From NCBI GenBank assembly GCA_028753945.1, contig JAPNXP010000014.1:372001-436000 (forward strand): a DNA stretch of 64,000 nt, written 5' to 3'. The first letter of the stretch is position 1, and every line of letters begins with the position of its first letter. Of this stretch, positions 12,319-25,700 are shown in pieces. The notes beneath the pieces are model-generated. The model was given only the letters and a program-made list of their open reading frames with translations. It made no database searches and was not told the origin of the DNA. This DNA is from Hexactinellida sp. DTS-2022. Taxonomy: Eukaryota > Porifera > Hexactinellida. Both the position numbers and the translations under genes were made by a program.

Positions 12319-15300
12319 ATGAAGTTTTTAACAATTTTAATCGCACTTTTACTCTTCCAATACTCGAATGCAGGTAACACAACTCGATACATTTAATTTT
12401 ATTAAGAAATAACTTAAATACTATTACCCATAGACGGCAGGGGCTTTTGTTCTACATAATTTTAGCTTAGTTTGTATGGGCTTTTATATACCGTCTACTT
12501 ATAAGAAAGCTCTTTATTTATATATCAACCAACACCTTTTCAATATAGCACCCCGGCTTCGTAAATTGTTGAAATTTGGATGTTAAAAATAAAATTACCT
12601 TTAAAGTGCCGTGTTGGCCGCTATTAATTACTCTATTTCCCTATACTAACTATATACTCAATACACTATGCTATTTCCCTATACTAACTATATACTCAAT
12701 ACACTATGCTATTTCCCTATACTAACTAATACTCAATACACTTATGCTATTTCCCTATACTAACTAATACTCAATACACTTATGCTATTTCCCTATACTA
12801 ACTAATACTCAATACACTTATGCTATTTCCCTATACTAACTAATACTCAATACACTTATGCTATTTCCCTATACTAACTAATACTCAATACACTTATGCT
12901 ATTTCCCTATACTAACTAATACTCAATACACTATGCTATTTCCCTCCTAACTAACTAACGCTGCTATACAGATTGTGTGGCACCGCCCCCACTGCTTAAC
13001 GGGAGTTCGTTCGGCTGCTTATCGGAGGGAGGACAGTACCAGTTCTTCTGCGAGGAGGGGTACGCACTGGTGGGACCCGCCTCCCGACTCTGTGTCTCTG
13101 GGGAGTGGACAGGGGCAGAACCCAGCTGTCAAGCTAGTCTGGGTAAGTACTAGGAATTGAGGAGTTAAGTGAGAAATTAGGTAAGAAATTAAGGAAATTA
13201 AGTAAGAAATTATGTAAGAAATTTGTCCTTTCAAATTACATTATAAAATATGTTGGCCGATATATAAGTAATTTCCATTGAAATACAGTGGTCTTCGCCT
13301 AATAGCAATCGTTCTAATAGCAATATTGCTCTATTAGCAAGTTATTTTCAGTCCCCAAGCAAGCATTTAATGTTAATTCTGTTCCTCTAATAGCAAGTTC
13401 TCCTATTAGCAAGAAAATTCATGCAAAAATGCGACTTCAGAATGCATTCGCCTTCCTATTAACCAATATCATTTGTTTTAAAAGGCTTTGAAGGGACTGA
13501 AACAATGTTTCTACTAACGATGTTCTACTGTACATATTGGCAAACACATAATTTTTTAAAATGAACATTACCATAACAATTACCCTGTATACATAAGCGG
13601 ACTTTATCCATTATTTCCAATAGGAGGCGCTTACTCCTTTGCAGACGTTAGATTCGACATAGAATACGGGATAATCCCTAGTTTCTACTTGCAAGGGACT
13701 TTCTACCACACTTGCTATACACAGGATGTCCCGTTCGAATATGCTCACATCCTCTGTCGCCAGACCGGAAGTGACGGAGCCCTGTCTATCCATAGGGTCG
13801 ATATTGAGTTCGGACTCGCGGTTAAGGGTCCGTATGTATTCGCTGTTAACCTGTCTTGTGTGGGAAATGAGTCTCATATATCGCATTGCTCTGCTGATAA
13901 GGTGGGGCTTGAGAAGAGCTGTGGGAACGGAGTGCTGGGGGTTACCTGCAAACCTTGTGAGTTGTGTTCATAACTTCGTATTTATTTATTTGACAAACAA
14001 ATAAATAAACAAGATACCCTGTATATACCCAAACATTGTCAAAAATAGAATATATATATATAGCTGTTATTCTCAACCATTTCAACCGAAAAATGTTAGA
14101 CCTCCCATTGACTCAGTGTATTATACAGCCATTCGTAAATACGCTCCTAATCCTGGTCTGATCCAATTTTCAGACTCCTAAATCACAAATTAATGTTATG
14201 GTATTATATAGGAGAAGATTCCAAATTTTCGCGCTCCTAATTAAAATTTTGCAAAAATCATACTCCAAAAGGAGCGTCTCGCGCTCCTGGATAATTCCTT
14301 GTTAATACAGTTCAATTCTTTATTATGAACATTCAAGGGACCAAAAATTGTGTTCATAATAGAGAGACTTTATAATAAGCGAACTCAACTTAATACAAAC
14401 CCTATTTAAGTTGTTAAATTGGGACCATAGGGCTTGTTCATATTAAAAAATCACGAGCAGACTCATTAATAGGAACACGGTTAAGGAGTGCAAGGTTTAA
14501 TTCCCTAAGTAACCTATACAAATACATATAAATATACATATAAATAGCACAAATTACGGACATACAAATGTCAACTGTCCCCTGGTGTTCCTACTAACGA
14601 GGTCTACTGTACTATTTCCTATATTTATATCTACAGATATAAGAGTTCGTTACAACACAGTATTGGACCGAATGCAGTTATTATTCGGGAGTTGGATCGA
14701 CTTATGTGCAAACAGCATGCAACAAGAAATAGCAGATAATTACTGCAAACTAGAAGGAAAACTTGGGGGGGCAATTATCACCTCTGTTAATGGTAGCAGA
14801 GTAGGGAATGATACCATATCGAGTGTAAAGTGTTCTCAGGAAATGAGGAATTTCGAAGATTGTGTTATAACTGTGGTTAATAATACGCAGTGTAGTTATC
14901 TGAAGATTGATTGTCTGGACACCAAACGTAAGTTATAGTTTCATATTGTAACACGTTATAGTTCCATATTGTAGTTACTTACATGTATAGCGGCCAACAC
15001 CTATTCAAATTGAATTTTTGGACACTGGCAAAGTCATTCTTAAACATCAAAAATTAATCTTTTGCGAAACAGGGTTTATATTGATTTTTTCTTAATTGTC
15101 TTTTAATTGTGTCCTTTAAAAAGTGTTGGCCCTTTGACAGAAAACTCAATTCGTATTAAGCGGATTGTGTTTAAAATTGATTAATTTTAGTACACGTTAA
15201 TTCTACCAAATTTGTTTTCCCTTATAATTAACGGATGTTGACTGTAGTACCGTATTAACTGTATTAATTATCTACTGTATTTATTGTTGTGTAGGTAGGT

Positions 15301-18300
15301 ATAAACTATATCTACTGTATTAATACTACTGTTTAGTTATATTTACCATATTTTCTGTATTAACCGTATCCACTGTATGTAGTTATAAGCTTTATTAACC
15401 GTTGTATTTATATCTACTGTATTTACCATATTTTTCTGTTACTATTAACTATCCACTGTATCTAGTTATAAGCTAAATTAACCGTATCCACTGTATGTAG
15501 TTATAAGCTAAATTAACCGTATCCACTGTATCTAGTTATAAGCTAAATTAACCGTATCCACTGTATGTAGTTATAAGCTTTATTAACCGTTGTATTTATA
15601 TCTACTGTATTTACCATATTTTTCTGTTACTATTAACTATCCACTGTATCTAGTTATAAGCTAAATTAACCGTATCCACTGTATGTAGTTATAAGCTAAA
15701 TTAACCGTATCCACTGTATCTAGTTATAAGCTAAATTAACCGTATCCACTGTATGTAGTTATAAGCTTTATTAACCGTTGTATTTATATCTACTGTATTT
15801 ACCATATTTTTCTGTTACTATTAACTATCCACTGTGTTAACTATATATACCGTATTAACCGTATCCCCTGTATCTAGTCGCTAACTCGCTCCGCCTTCGG
15901 GGGGCGCGGGACCTGCACACGGGAAAGCTGCAGATCTACAGAGAGGAGGGCTGGGGGGACATATGTCACGAGGCCTTCTATCCCCCCGAGGCTAGCGCAG
16001 CCTGCAAACAGCTGGGGTACCAGGGGTACCTGGGGTACCCTAGGGGGGTATACGGGGAGAGGGAAGGAGACAGGTATAAGGTGGAGAGGGTGAAGTGTCC
16101 GATAGGGGCGGGTAACTTCAGTTCCTGTGAATTCCTGGATGAGAGGAGGTGTAATAGTGATAATACGGACACTGTTGCCATTTGGTGTGTTGATAATAAA
16201 GGTAAGTATATAGGTAATACACTTAGTAGTGTATAGTTATCGTTACCATGTAGTATAACTTTTAGTGTAATTAATATGGATTTAGTCAAGATAAATTAAT
16301 TTTGATCTAAAAGTGAGTTTTTGATCTGAAAATGAACTTTTGATCTGAAAATGAGGTTTAGGTATATATTGATTTGAGTTGATCGATTTACAATTTTTTT
16401 TGAACTGATTGAACTTCCCTTGTATTTATGATTGATCTGAAAATATAATGAACTAAATAGACTCATTAAATGATCTGTGACCGTTCACTGACTGTCTGCA
16501 GAATATACTGTATTTGCACTAATAACTATAATAAACCAGGCAGTTAAATTAGAACTGGGCCAATACAAGTAACCGAATTCGTACCAATATCAATGGTTCA
16601 TTTTCTCTGATAAATACAGTAGACTCTCGTTAATAGGAACACGGAAAGGGAAATATCTTTTAATGAGTACAAGGTTAATTCCCATAGCCTATACAAATGC
16701 ATGCAAGTGACTCCGGTTAATACGAATTCCGGATAATACGAAATATTTAGTCGGTCCCCTGGTGTTCCTATTAACGAGAATCTACTGTATTTATTCGTCA
16801 GTTAGTTATTAGATCGTTCGTTCGTTAATTAGTTAGTTAGTTTGTTTGTGTTTGTTAGTTAGTTAATTTGTTTATTCATTTATTTATTTGTATGTTTATT
16901 TATTTATTTATCTGTTGTTGTTTAGCTTGTTGTTTACCTGACTTTAACAACACCTTACTGAGGATAAACTCTACAAATCCTGGTAAGTTCAACCACGGAG
17001 AAGTTGTGAGGTTTTACTGCAAAGGAAAAACTGTTATTTCAGGAAAATCTAATTTGCAATGCGAATCTGGAAAATGGATTGGCGACATTCCAACCTGTAT
17101 CCAAGCAACTGGTGAGGTGTATATATATGTTGTTACTTTATGAGCTTGTTATTTGTTGTTGTTTACAAGTGTACTACAGTAAACACCCGTTATAACGAAG
17201 TCGGATATAACGAAATAACCGCTTATAACGAAATTGATATTTTCCCCCAGAGCACTAAATGCATTAATTATTATCCGCTTATAACGAATATCAGGATATA
17301 ACGAAGGGATTTACAGATCCCAAGCACTTCGTTATAACGAGAGCTCACTGTATTTAATAGTTTTAGTATATTTACATTTAATGTCATATTCTGACTTTGT
17401 TTATTTGTTGTTGTTTACGAGTGTGTTTACATTGTTTGTTTTAGAGAATTCAATTCGCTTAATTGACGGACCTACATCTAGCGAAGGAAGTATTCAAATA
17501 TTCTTGCATTCAAAATGGAACTTTGTTTGTGACAGAGTTTTCACACTTGAAACCGCAACAAAAAATTGTGAAAATTTAGGTTACGCCGGTGCTTTACAAG
17601 TGACAAAGTTTAATTTCTATAATTCAACTTCTGAGCAACCAAATTCCACTCTGGAATGTAACAAAGGTGCTTGTAACGAATTAAATTGCTCAACCAATGA
17701 AATAGCAGGAATAGTATGTGGTGACCTAAGTAAGTTATTATTTACAAACATTTCCCAATTAATTTGAAGGTGTTAAAATATGAATATATCCTAGAGTTTG
17801 AAGTCAAGTTTGTTGGAGCACAACACAATCATACGTCAGGAAGAGTACAAGTTTTCTATAACGGAATTTGGGCAGAAATTTGTTCTGGTTTCAATTCATT
17901 TTTTGGTCGAAACGGACAAACAGTTTGTGGTCAATTAGGATATACATATCATAGCGAGTATGGCTATGATGAGGGTCAAGATAAATATGGAGAACCGAAT
18001 TCCAATGTCACACTCACGTTCTCATGCTATGGAAATACTGATAATATTGGAGGATGCATATATTCTATAAATCCTTGTTCTAAACCTGGTTTCTATTTAG
18101 CCTGTACACCTCCTGGTAAGTACCTTTTTAACACCTAACTTAGTTTCAGTTCCTATAATAACACAGTAGATGCCGGATATAAGAACATACTGGTTATAAG
18201 AATATCATATTAGGAAAACGGTTTTCATATACCCTGTATAATTTATGTCGGGGTTATAAGAACACTATATGCAGTTCCCGACGATGTTATTATAACAGTA

Positions 18301-19741
18301 ATATTAATAAGTTATAGTTACTGTATTAAGGCAGTAACTCTCGTTAATAGGAATACCAGGGGACCGTCTTAATATGTTCGTATTATCCGGAATTTGTATT
18401 AACCGGAGTCACTTGCATGTATTTATATAGGCTAGGGGAATTAAACTTTGTACTCCTTAACCGATATTTCCCTTATCCGTGTTCCTATTAACGAGAATCT
18501 ACTGTATTTAGTTAGTTAGTTAGTTTATTTATATATTTATTTATTTATTAGTTAGTTAGTAAGTTAGTTACTATAAATGTATATTGTACAAATGTGAGTT
18601 ATAACAATGTATTTTCAGATAACGGGACATTAAGGTTGGTTGGTGGCACAACTAAGTCTCAGGGAATTGTGGAATATTACAAGGACTTTGCTTGGCAAAG
18701 TATTTGCATGGCAGATTGGGGTTTAAAAGATGGATTTGTAGTTTGTAAGGAATTAGGTTGGAGGGGTGTTAAATCTGTGAATACCAGTTTCGGAAATGCT
18801 ATTTCTAAAATCGGATTCGCTTTTACTAGAGTTGGTTGCGATGGTAACGAGTCTTCTCTAATGGAATGTGAGTCTATGGCAGATACAGACTTGTGTAGGA
18901 GAGATAGTCCAGCTACTGTTGTTTGTAATACTCCAGGTGAGCTGTTTAGAGGTGTTATAATGTGATTAATCTACTTACTTATTAACTACAGTCAGGTCTG
19001 CTTAATATTTAAACTTTTTATTATGAACAAGCCCTATGGTACAAATAACATAGAATTTGTATTAAGTTGAGTTCGCTTATTATAAAGTCTCTCTATTATG
19101 AAAACAATTTTTTGGTCCTTTGAATGTTCTTAATAAAAGAACCTGACTGTACTATAACGTATAACCTGATTAATAAATAACCTGACTGTATTTCTAATAA
19201 CATGTATAATAATTAAGATTTATTAACATTTAAGTGTTAAAATTTCACTTTTATATGAATTACATTTCACACATTTTATAAGTCTTATCAAATTAGAGTA
19301 ATATACTGGTTTTAAATATGCATATTATAGATATAGAAATAGTTAATAATGTATTAGTTATATAAGTTTAGTTATATAAGTTATCCCTATATTGTTTAGC
19401 CCAATACGAAGTTCGTCTAACCCAGAGAATTGAGTTCGATAAGAACACGAGTGGCCTGGTAGAGGTTTATGTCGGAAACGAATGGTTAGGTGTTTGTGAT
19501 GACGATTGGGGAATCCCGGATGCCAATGTGGTGTGTCGGTATCTAGGGTACGACTATACTATTGAGGCTATTAAGAACTATTATCTTATAGCAGCGAATA
19601 ATGGTTGGAATTATGTTAACTGCTTTGGTAACGAAACCAACCTTGGGGAATGTGAATACAGGAATACGACTGTTGCAAGTTATTTCTTTGCTTCGTGTTA
19701 TCGAACTGAAGGAGCTGGTGTTACGTGTGGGAACTATGGTA

Positions 19742-19773
<32 letters not shown>

Positions 19774-22700
19774 GTTTGTTTGTATGTTTGTTTGTTTGTT
19801 TGTTTGTTTGTTTGTTTGTTTGTTTGTATGTTTTGCTGTTTGTTTGTCTGTATTTTTAGTTGTTTGACTATTAGTCTGTTTGTTTGTTTGTTTGTTTGTT
19901 TAATCGTTTGTATATTATATGTTTATTGTCTGTTTGTTTAGTTGTTTGTATATTTGTTTATTTATTTGTTTGTTTGTCTATTTGCATATTAGTCTGTTTG
20001 TCTGTTTGTTTGTCTATTTGTTTATCTGTTCGCCTATTAGTCTATATGTTTGTTTGCTTGCTAGTTATCTTAATATATAATATCAATCTCACTCTCTCTC
20101 TCTCTCCTATACCCAGTTGACTATGACGTACGGATCAGCCCTGACACACTATCCATATCTGATACCATCAGTGGGCTTGTGGAGGTTCGGATAGGAAAGG
20201 AATGGTTCCCAGTATGCTTTCAAGGGAATGATGTTTCTCCGGTTAGTTACCACCTGTGATATTTGGAATGTATATAGTACAGTCGAAACCAGTTTTTTCC
20301 TACATCCGGGTTTTCTAACTAACTATTTATTCTAAATAACTAAGAAATTCGAAATTTATTTTATTTTCATTGGTTTATTCTAACTATCGGATTTTTCTTA
20401 TTTAATCTCCATATAAAGTATTGGTTAGAAAAAACCGGTTTCAACTGTAGTATTTTCTTTATTTGTTACGTGAGATATTTCCCTATACAGTAGAACCTCG
20501 TTAGTACGAACACTATTTCAGTCCCCTTCAAAGCCTTTCAATACAAATGATATTGGTTAATACGAATCCCGGATAAGGCAAACTCATTTGACGGTCCCCT
20601 GGTGTTCCTACTAACGAGGTTCTACTGTATTCTCTTCCTTTAGTATTTCTGTTCAGAACTTAACTACGGTAACTCTACCGGCGTATTAACCTCAAGACAT
20701 CTAAACATTTCCCAATCTATAAATAACTTCAATTGTTCGGATACAGGAATTTCCCTCAAGGATTGTATGCCTACTCCTGATGATGCCAACGACTGTGTTA
20801 GCGGCCGATTTGTAGAGATTAACTGTGTTAATCTAGGTTAGTATTAAAGCTCATTTATCGACAGTATAATTCATACAGTAGAACTCGGTTATAACGCACC
20901 TAGGTTATTTAACCAAGTTAATAAAGCAGTATGTATTTCTATGTAAGGTAAACTCGATTAATAACTACATTAGATTCTGTTAATAGGAACACCAGGGACC
21001 GTCTTAATATGTTCGTATTAACCGGAGTCACTTGCATCGTTTTGTATAGGCTAGGGGAATTAAACCTTGTACTCCTTAACTGATATTCCCTTATCCGTGT
21101 TCCTATTAACGAGAGTATACTGTACTTAGATATTTGTTAGTTAGTTAGTTATTCGTTCGTTAGTTAGTTAGTTATTCGTTAGTTCGTTAGTCTCATTAGT
21201 AACACGGATAATCATTAAGTCCCATATAACATAGTTCTGCTTTACATTATAACCGAGTTCTACAGTACAGTATATGTCGGATATAAGTACACCGGTTATA
21301 AGAACATATCGGATACACTATGTGGAAAACGGTTGCCATATACCCTATATTATTTATGTCAGTTATAAGCACATTAAGTGCAGTTCCCGACGATGTGCTT
21401 ATAACCGGCATACACTGTATAACTAACTACGGAATGCAGTATAACTGTTGCTATCGCTTAGAGGGGCGGGTTCGCCTGGTGGATGGTAACGCCACGTCCG
21501 GACATGTGCAGGTGTACTTCTCTGGCAGGTGGGGAGATGTCTGTGACGATCTGTGGGGAATAGCCGATGCTAATGTGGTCTGTAGACAGCTGGGAATGAG
21601 ATCTGCTCTCAGGGCTATTTCGTGAGTTATTAGTTAATTAGTTAATCTCTATAAGGCCGGGTTTTAAAGCACCTTAGATATATTTATATACAGTATAACC
21701 TTGTTATAACGAAGTGCTTGGGACCTGTAAATCTCTTTGTTATATCCAGATATTCGTTATAAGCGGGTAATAATTAATGCATTTAGTGCTCTGGGGGAAA
21801 TATCCATTTCGTTATAAGCGGTTATTATTATTACTAACGAGGTTCTACTGTAATTTTTAGAGAAATTATTGCAGGCCTTAATACAGTAGTTATGGCTTGT
21901 TAATAGAACTGTTATCATAGGAACTAAAATAACACTTAAATTCCTAAATCCTATGATTCGAATTTACAATGTCATTGTTTTCAATTCAATTGTTATTATT
22001 TACAGATTTTGTAACAAATCTATATTCTGTATACAATCTTCAAAACAATCACTTGATTTTGTCAACAAACTTTCCACACTTTTTTCAGGTATAAGAGTTA
22101 TACTACTTTCTGATAACTCGATTGACTCATCAAATATTATCAGAGTTTCAATTGGATCTGTCATGATTCCTTTATGCCCGATTATTCGAGCTCTTTCAGC
22201 TAGAATCTCACATTGTATTCCTGTGTCCCTCAATTTCTTTTTGCCACGCATGGCTCGTTTTTCAAGATTAACCATATGCATGACGTCATCATCTGTTTGT
22301 ATTGCTCTGTTTTTATATTTCGGAGTTGAACCGAAAAGATTTTTAAATAAACGGAGTTGTTCTCGTCTTGTGCTCTCTAATTTTCGTGTTTTGTTAATCA
22401 GAGAAATAAAATTTCGCCTTAAATGTCGGTTCTTTTCTTGTAACTCGGTTATTTCTCTCAAAACTGAGGTATTATCGTGAATAATTTCTTCGTTTTTGCA
22501 TCTACCCCAAAGCATGAAATCCTGAATTTCGCAGATTTTTGTTTGTTTTTTCAAGTTTTTCTCCAAAAGTTCACGACGTGTCTCTTCCAAATAATGAATT
22601 TTCTGTATTTCCTTATCGACCCAGTGTTTCAGGTCTTGTTGGAGTTTGTCCGACTCGAAATGAATTTCGCACTCGGCTATAAATAACTTATTATCTATCG

Positions 22701-25700
22701 AGTTAATCACATATTTTAGTTTTTCGGTTGTCAAGGAAAGTAGATCTTTTCCCTTAAATTTCGAGGACGGTTCCAAAGATATTTTATTTGAAAACAAACT
22801 AATTAAATTCTGCATTTTTTAATTGAAATGTCACCGTTCTATTTATACTTTTTGCAGTAGTCCTATTTCCTGTTAGCCAATGGAATCCCACTCTTTAAGG
22901 AGTACAAGGTTTAACTTTAATTGCCTCACCCTATTATTCCCCTAATACTCCTTAGTCCTTAACCAGTACAGTAGATGTCGGATATAATAAGCACACCGGT
23001 TATAAGAACACTATGTTGGAAAACGGTTGCCATATACCCTATATAATTTATGTCGGTTATAAGAACATTAAGTGCAGTTCCCGACGATGTGCTTATAACC
23101 GGCATCTACTCTATCTATCCGTGTTCGTAAAATGAGTTTACTTTACTATGCAAATTGTGCCACAGTAGACACAATTAACTTGAACAATTAACAATTAATT
23201 GTACAATTAATTAATTAATCAACCAAATAAAATTCCCTTAATTTCCAGTTAATTCATAACAACCATTGGTGTACTTTGATATTCTCAAATTACAACAATA
23301 ATACTGTAAGATATTAGATAACCAAATAAAAATTCCATAACATCCAGATATCACCATAGCAACCATTGACGTACTTTGGTATTCTAAAGTTACACAAGTA
23401 TAAGGTAGATCTGTATTAGATTATTAGATTATTTGAATAAACTCAATTCGTTACTGAAACTAAAATGGCCACTAATATGCCTACAAACGTTATTTCCGAT
23501 AAAATGGCACATTTCGACAATGTCGCCACTATAATTCACCAAACATTTGGTTCCCTAATCGATCAGCTGATCGCGAGGAGGGACGCTCTCCTCCAGAGGG
23601 TCCGTGAGCTGCGGGAGGACCACAGGAACAAAGAGGCCACTCGTATCGCTGCCATAGAAGAACTGGAAAGGGTACAGCAACAAATGATGGAAATGAGCAT
23701 AAAGGTTAACCCAAACCTAGAGTTCCATGAACAAGCCACACAATTCTACCAACAGGGCATTAAGAAACTGGGACCATCTGCCACATTCCTATGTCCCGTC
23801 TTAAGGTGTCAAAATACGGACACAATCCGACAGCTGATATCCGAGCTAGGAGAGATAGTCCCGTGTGAGATACCGGACTATTCTCTCAAGCGAGAACCGG
23901 TATTAACACCTGGGAAGTTAGGTGCAGGTGCTAATGAGTTGAAAGCCGCAGGAATAGCATTCGATGAATCCACTGAGCTAATGTACGTAGCAGATTATAT
24001 GAACAGTCGTGTGCAAATAGTGTCATTAAAGGGAGAGTTTTGGCACAATTCGGGAATGATAAGCTCAGGTGGCCACATGGAATAGCTGTTAACAAAGAGT
24101 CCATATTCGTAACCGACGCAGGGCATCATGCATTGTTACAGTTCCGAAAGAAAGATTCCAAACTCATCAACAGAACTGGAACTGAAGGCAACAAGGAAGG
24201 AGAGTTTAACTATCCCCGTGGACTCTGTATCGACACTAACGGAGATGTGTTAGTTGCAGATAACAACAACAACAGAGTGTGCGTATACTCGAAACTCCTA
24301 AAATTCAAGTCCTGCATCGGAATAGGACAGCTGTATGACCCTAGAGACGTTAAGCTGTCAGCTGATCGAATCGTGGTGCTAGACTTGAGTCCCAAATGTG
24401 TCCATTTCTTCTCTCGAGAAGGACACCCCCTCAGTTCCTGTGTCTCTACAGGGACAGAGGACAGTTTGGTCGCTAGCCCTTCCTTCTTCTGTTTTTACTC
24501 AGCTGGCAATATTATCATTAGCGACCATGGGAGTAATGCCATCAAGGTATATACTGAATCGGGTCAGCACATTCACACCTTGGGAAGGGAAGGGGAGGGA
24601 AGGGGAGAGTTTATTGAGCCCCTTGGAGTTTGTATTTCCAAATTAGGAATTATTTGTGTTGTCTCCGATAATCCTAACTATCCTTTGCAATGTTTCTAAT
24701 ATGTTTGTATTTATTATGCAATTAAACAAAGTCACTAACAACATCTCATTGAGGTTTGAAACTCGCATTTTGCACAAAATTTGCTTGCTATGACAGTAGA
24801 ACCTCGTTAGTACGAACACCAGGGGACCGTCAAAATGCGTTCGCCTTATCCGGAATTCGTGTTAACCAATATCATTTGTAACGGCTTTGAAGGGGACTGA
24901 ATATTGTTCATATTACCGTGTACTTACTAGGTTCTACTGTCAGTAGATGCCGGTTATAAGAACATCGTCGGGAACTGCATATAATGTTCTTATAATCGGC
25001 ATAAAATATCCAGTCGAATGTTTTTATAACCGGTGTTCTTATATCCGACATCTACTGTACTTACCCAGTTCTATTTATAGCTTATCTTCATATTTCATAT
25101 TGATAGTGTTCATATTACCGTGTACTAACGAGATTCTACTATACTTACCCAGTTATATTTATAGCTAGTCTTAATATTTCATATTGATAGTGTTCATAAT
25201 CTTCATATTACCGTGTACTAACGAGGTTCTAGTGACTACTCTGTTCTATTTATAGCTACTCTGGGTTCGGCTCTCGGGATTACTACTTCTGGTTGGATAA
25301 CGTTAAGTGTGTGGGGACAGAGAGCCGATTGGTGGACTGTCCCAGCAATGGTTGGGCGCAGCACAACTGCGGTAGATACGAGCTAGCCGGCGTACAGTGT
25401 CTGCCTACAGGTAATAGTAATAGTATTAGTAATATTAGTACAGTCGAAATAGTAGTATTAGTACAGTCGAAACGAGTTTTTTCTAACCAATTATTTGCAT
25501 GAAAATAAAGTAAAAAGTAAAAAAATCTAAAATTACAGCTGTGCCGACAGTGTCTACCTATCGGTAATATTATTACTAATATTATTACAGTCGAAACGGG
25601 TTTTTCTAACCAAATTATTTGCATGAAAATAAAATAAAAATCTAAAAATCTAAAATTACAGCTGTGCCGACAGTATCTGCCTACAGGTATTATTAGTACA

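Larger units (their letters stand above)
12319..16201 (+). other. Receptor N-terminal block: signal peptide, CCP1, SRCR1-3
   Basis: Exon 1 encodes [18 protein letters not shown], a clean signal peptide, and ends in phase 1. Exon 2 (12972-13142) is a CCP/sushi module with four cysteines and the late tryptophan ([11 protein letters not shown]). Exons 3 (13624-13956), 4 (14637-14927) and 5 (15878-16201) are divergent SRCR modules, each on one symmetric phase-1 exon. Exon 5 is unusually GC-rich, has a (GGGGTACC) repeat around 16012-16038, and contains [10 protein letters not shown]. Exon 3 lacks the canonical opening RLVDG. Confidence 0.85.
16926..25410 (+). other. Receptor block 2: CCP2 followed by six SRCR modules (4-9)
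   Basis: CCP2 is exon 6 (16926-17111, ending [11 protein letters not shown]). SRCR4-7 are single exons 7-10; exon 10 (19400-19738) is canonical with [25 protein letters not shown]8 is split over exons 11 and 12 by a phase-0 intron and SRCR9 over exons 13 and 14 by a phase-2 intron. SRCR9 is textbook ([21 protein letters not shown], then [18 protein letters not shown] and GVQC). The 3.6 kb intron 13 between its two halves holds two other genes. Confidence 0.85.

Noticed and set aside
12634-12945. CRISPR-like array
   Set aside because: Units are head-to-tail copies with no unique spacers, in an animal intron.
19741-20120. Long open frames of Cys, Leu, Phe and Val over TTTG repeats (also at 33834-34229, 37662-37898, 53272-53484, 57016-57318)
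   Set aside because: They are translations of microsatellites in introns with no fixed frame or homology; only the real exons at their edges were kept.
23465-24085. An intron explaining the NHL2 frame change
   Set aside because: Only one base is missing and no GT or AG pair would restore the propeller repeat; a frame break is simpler.
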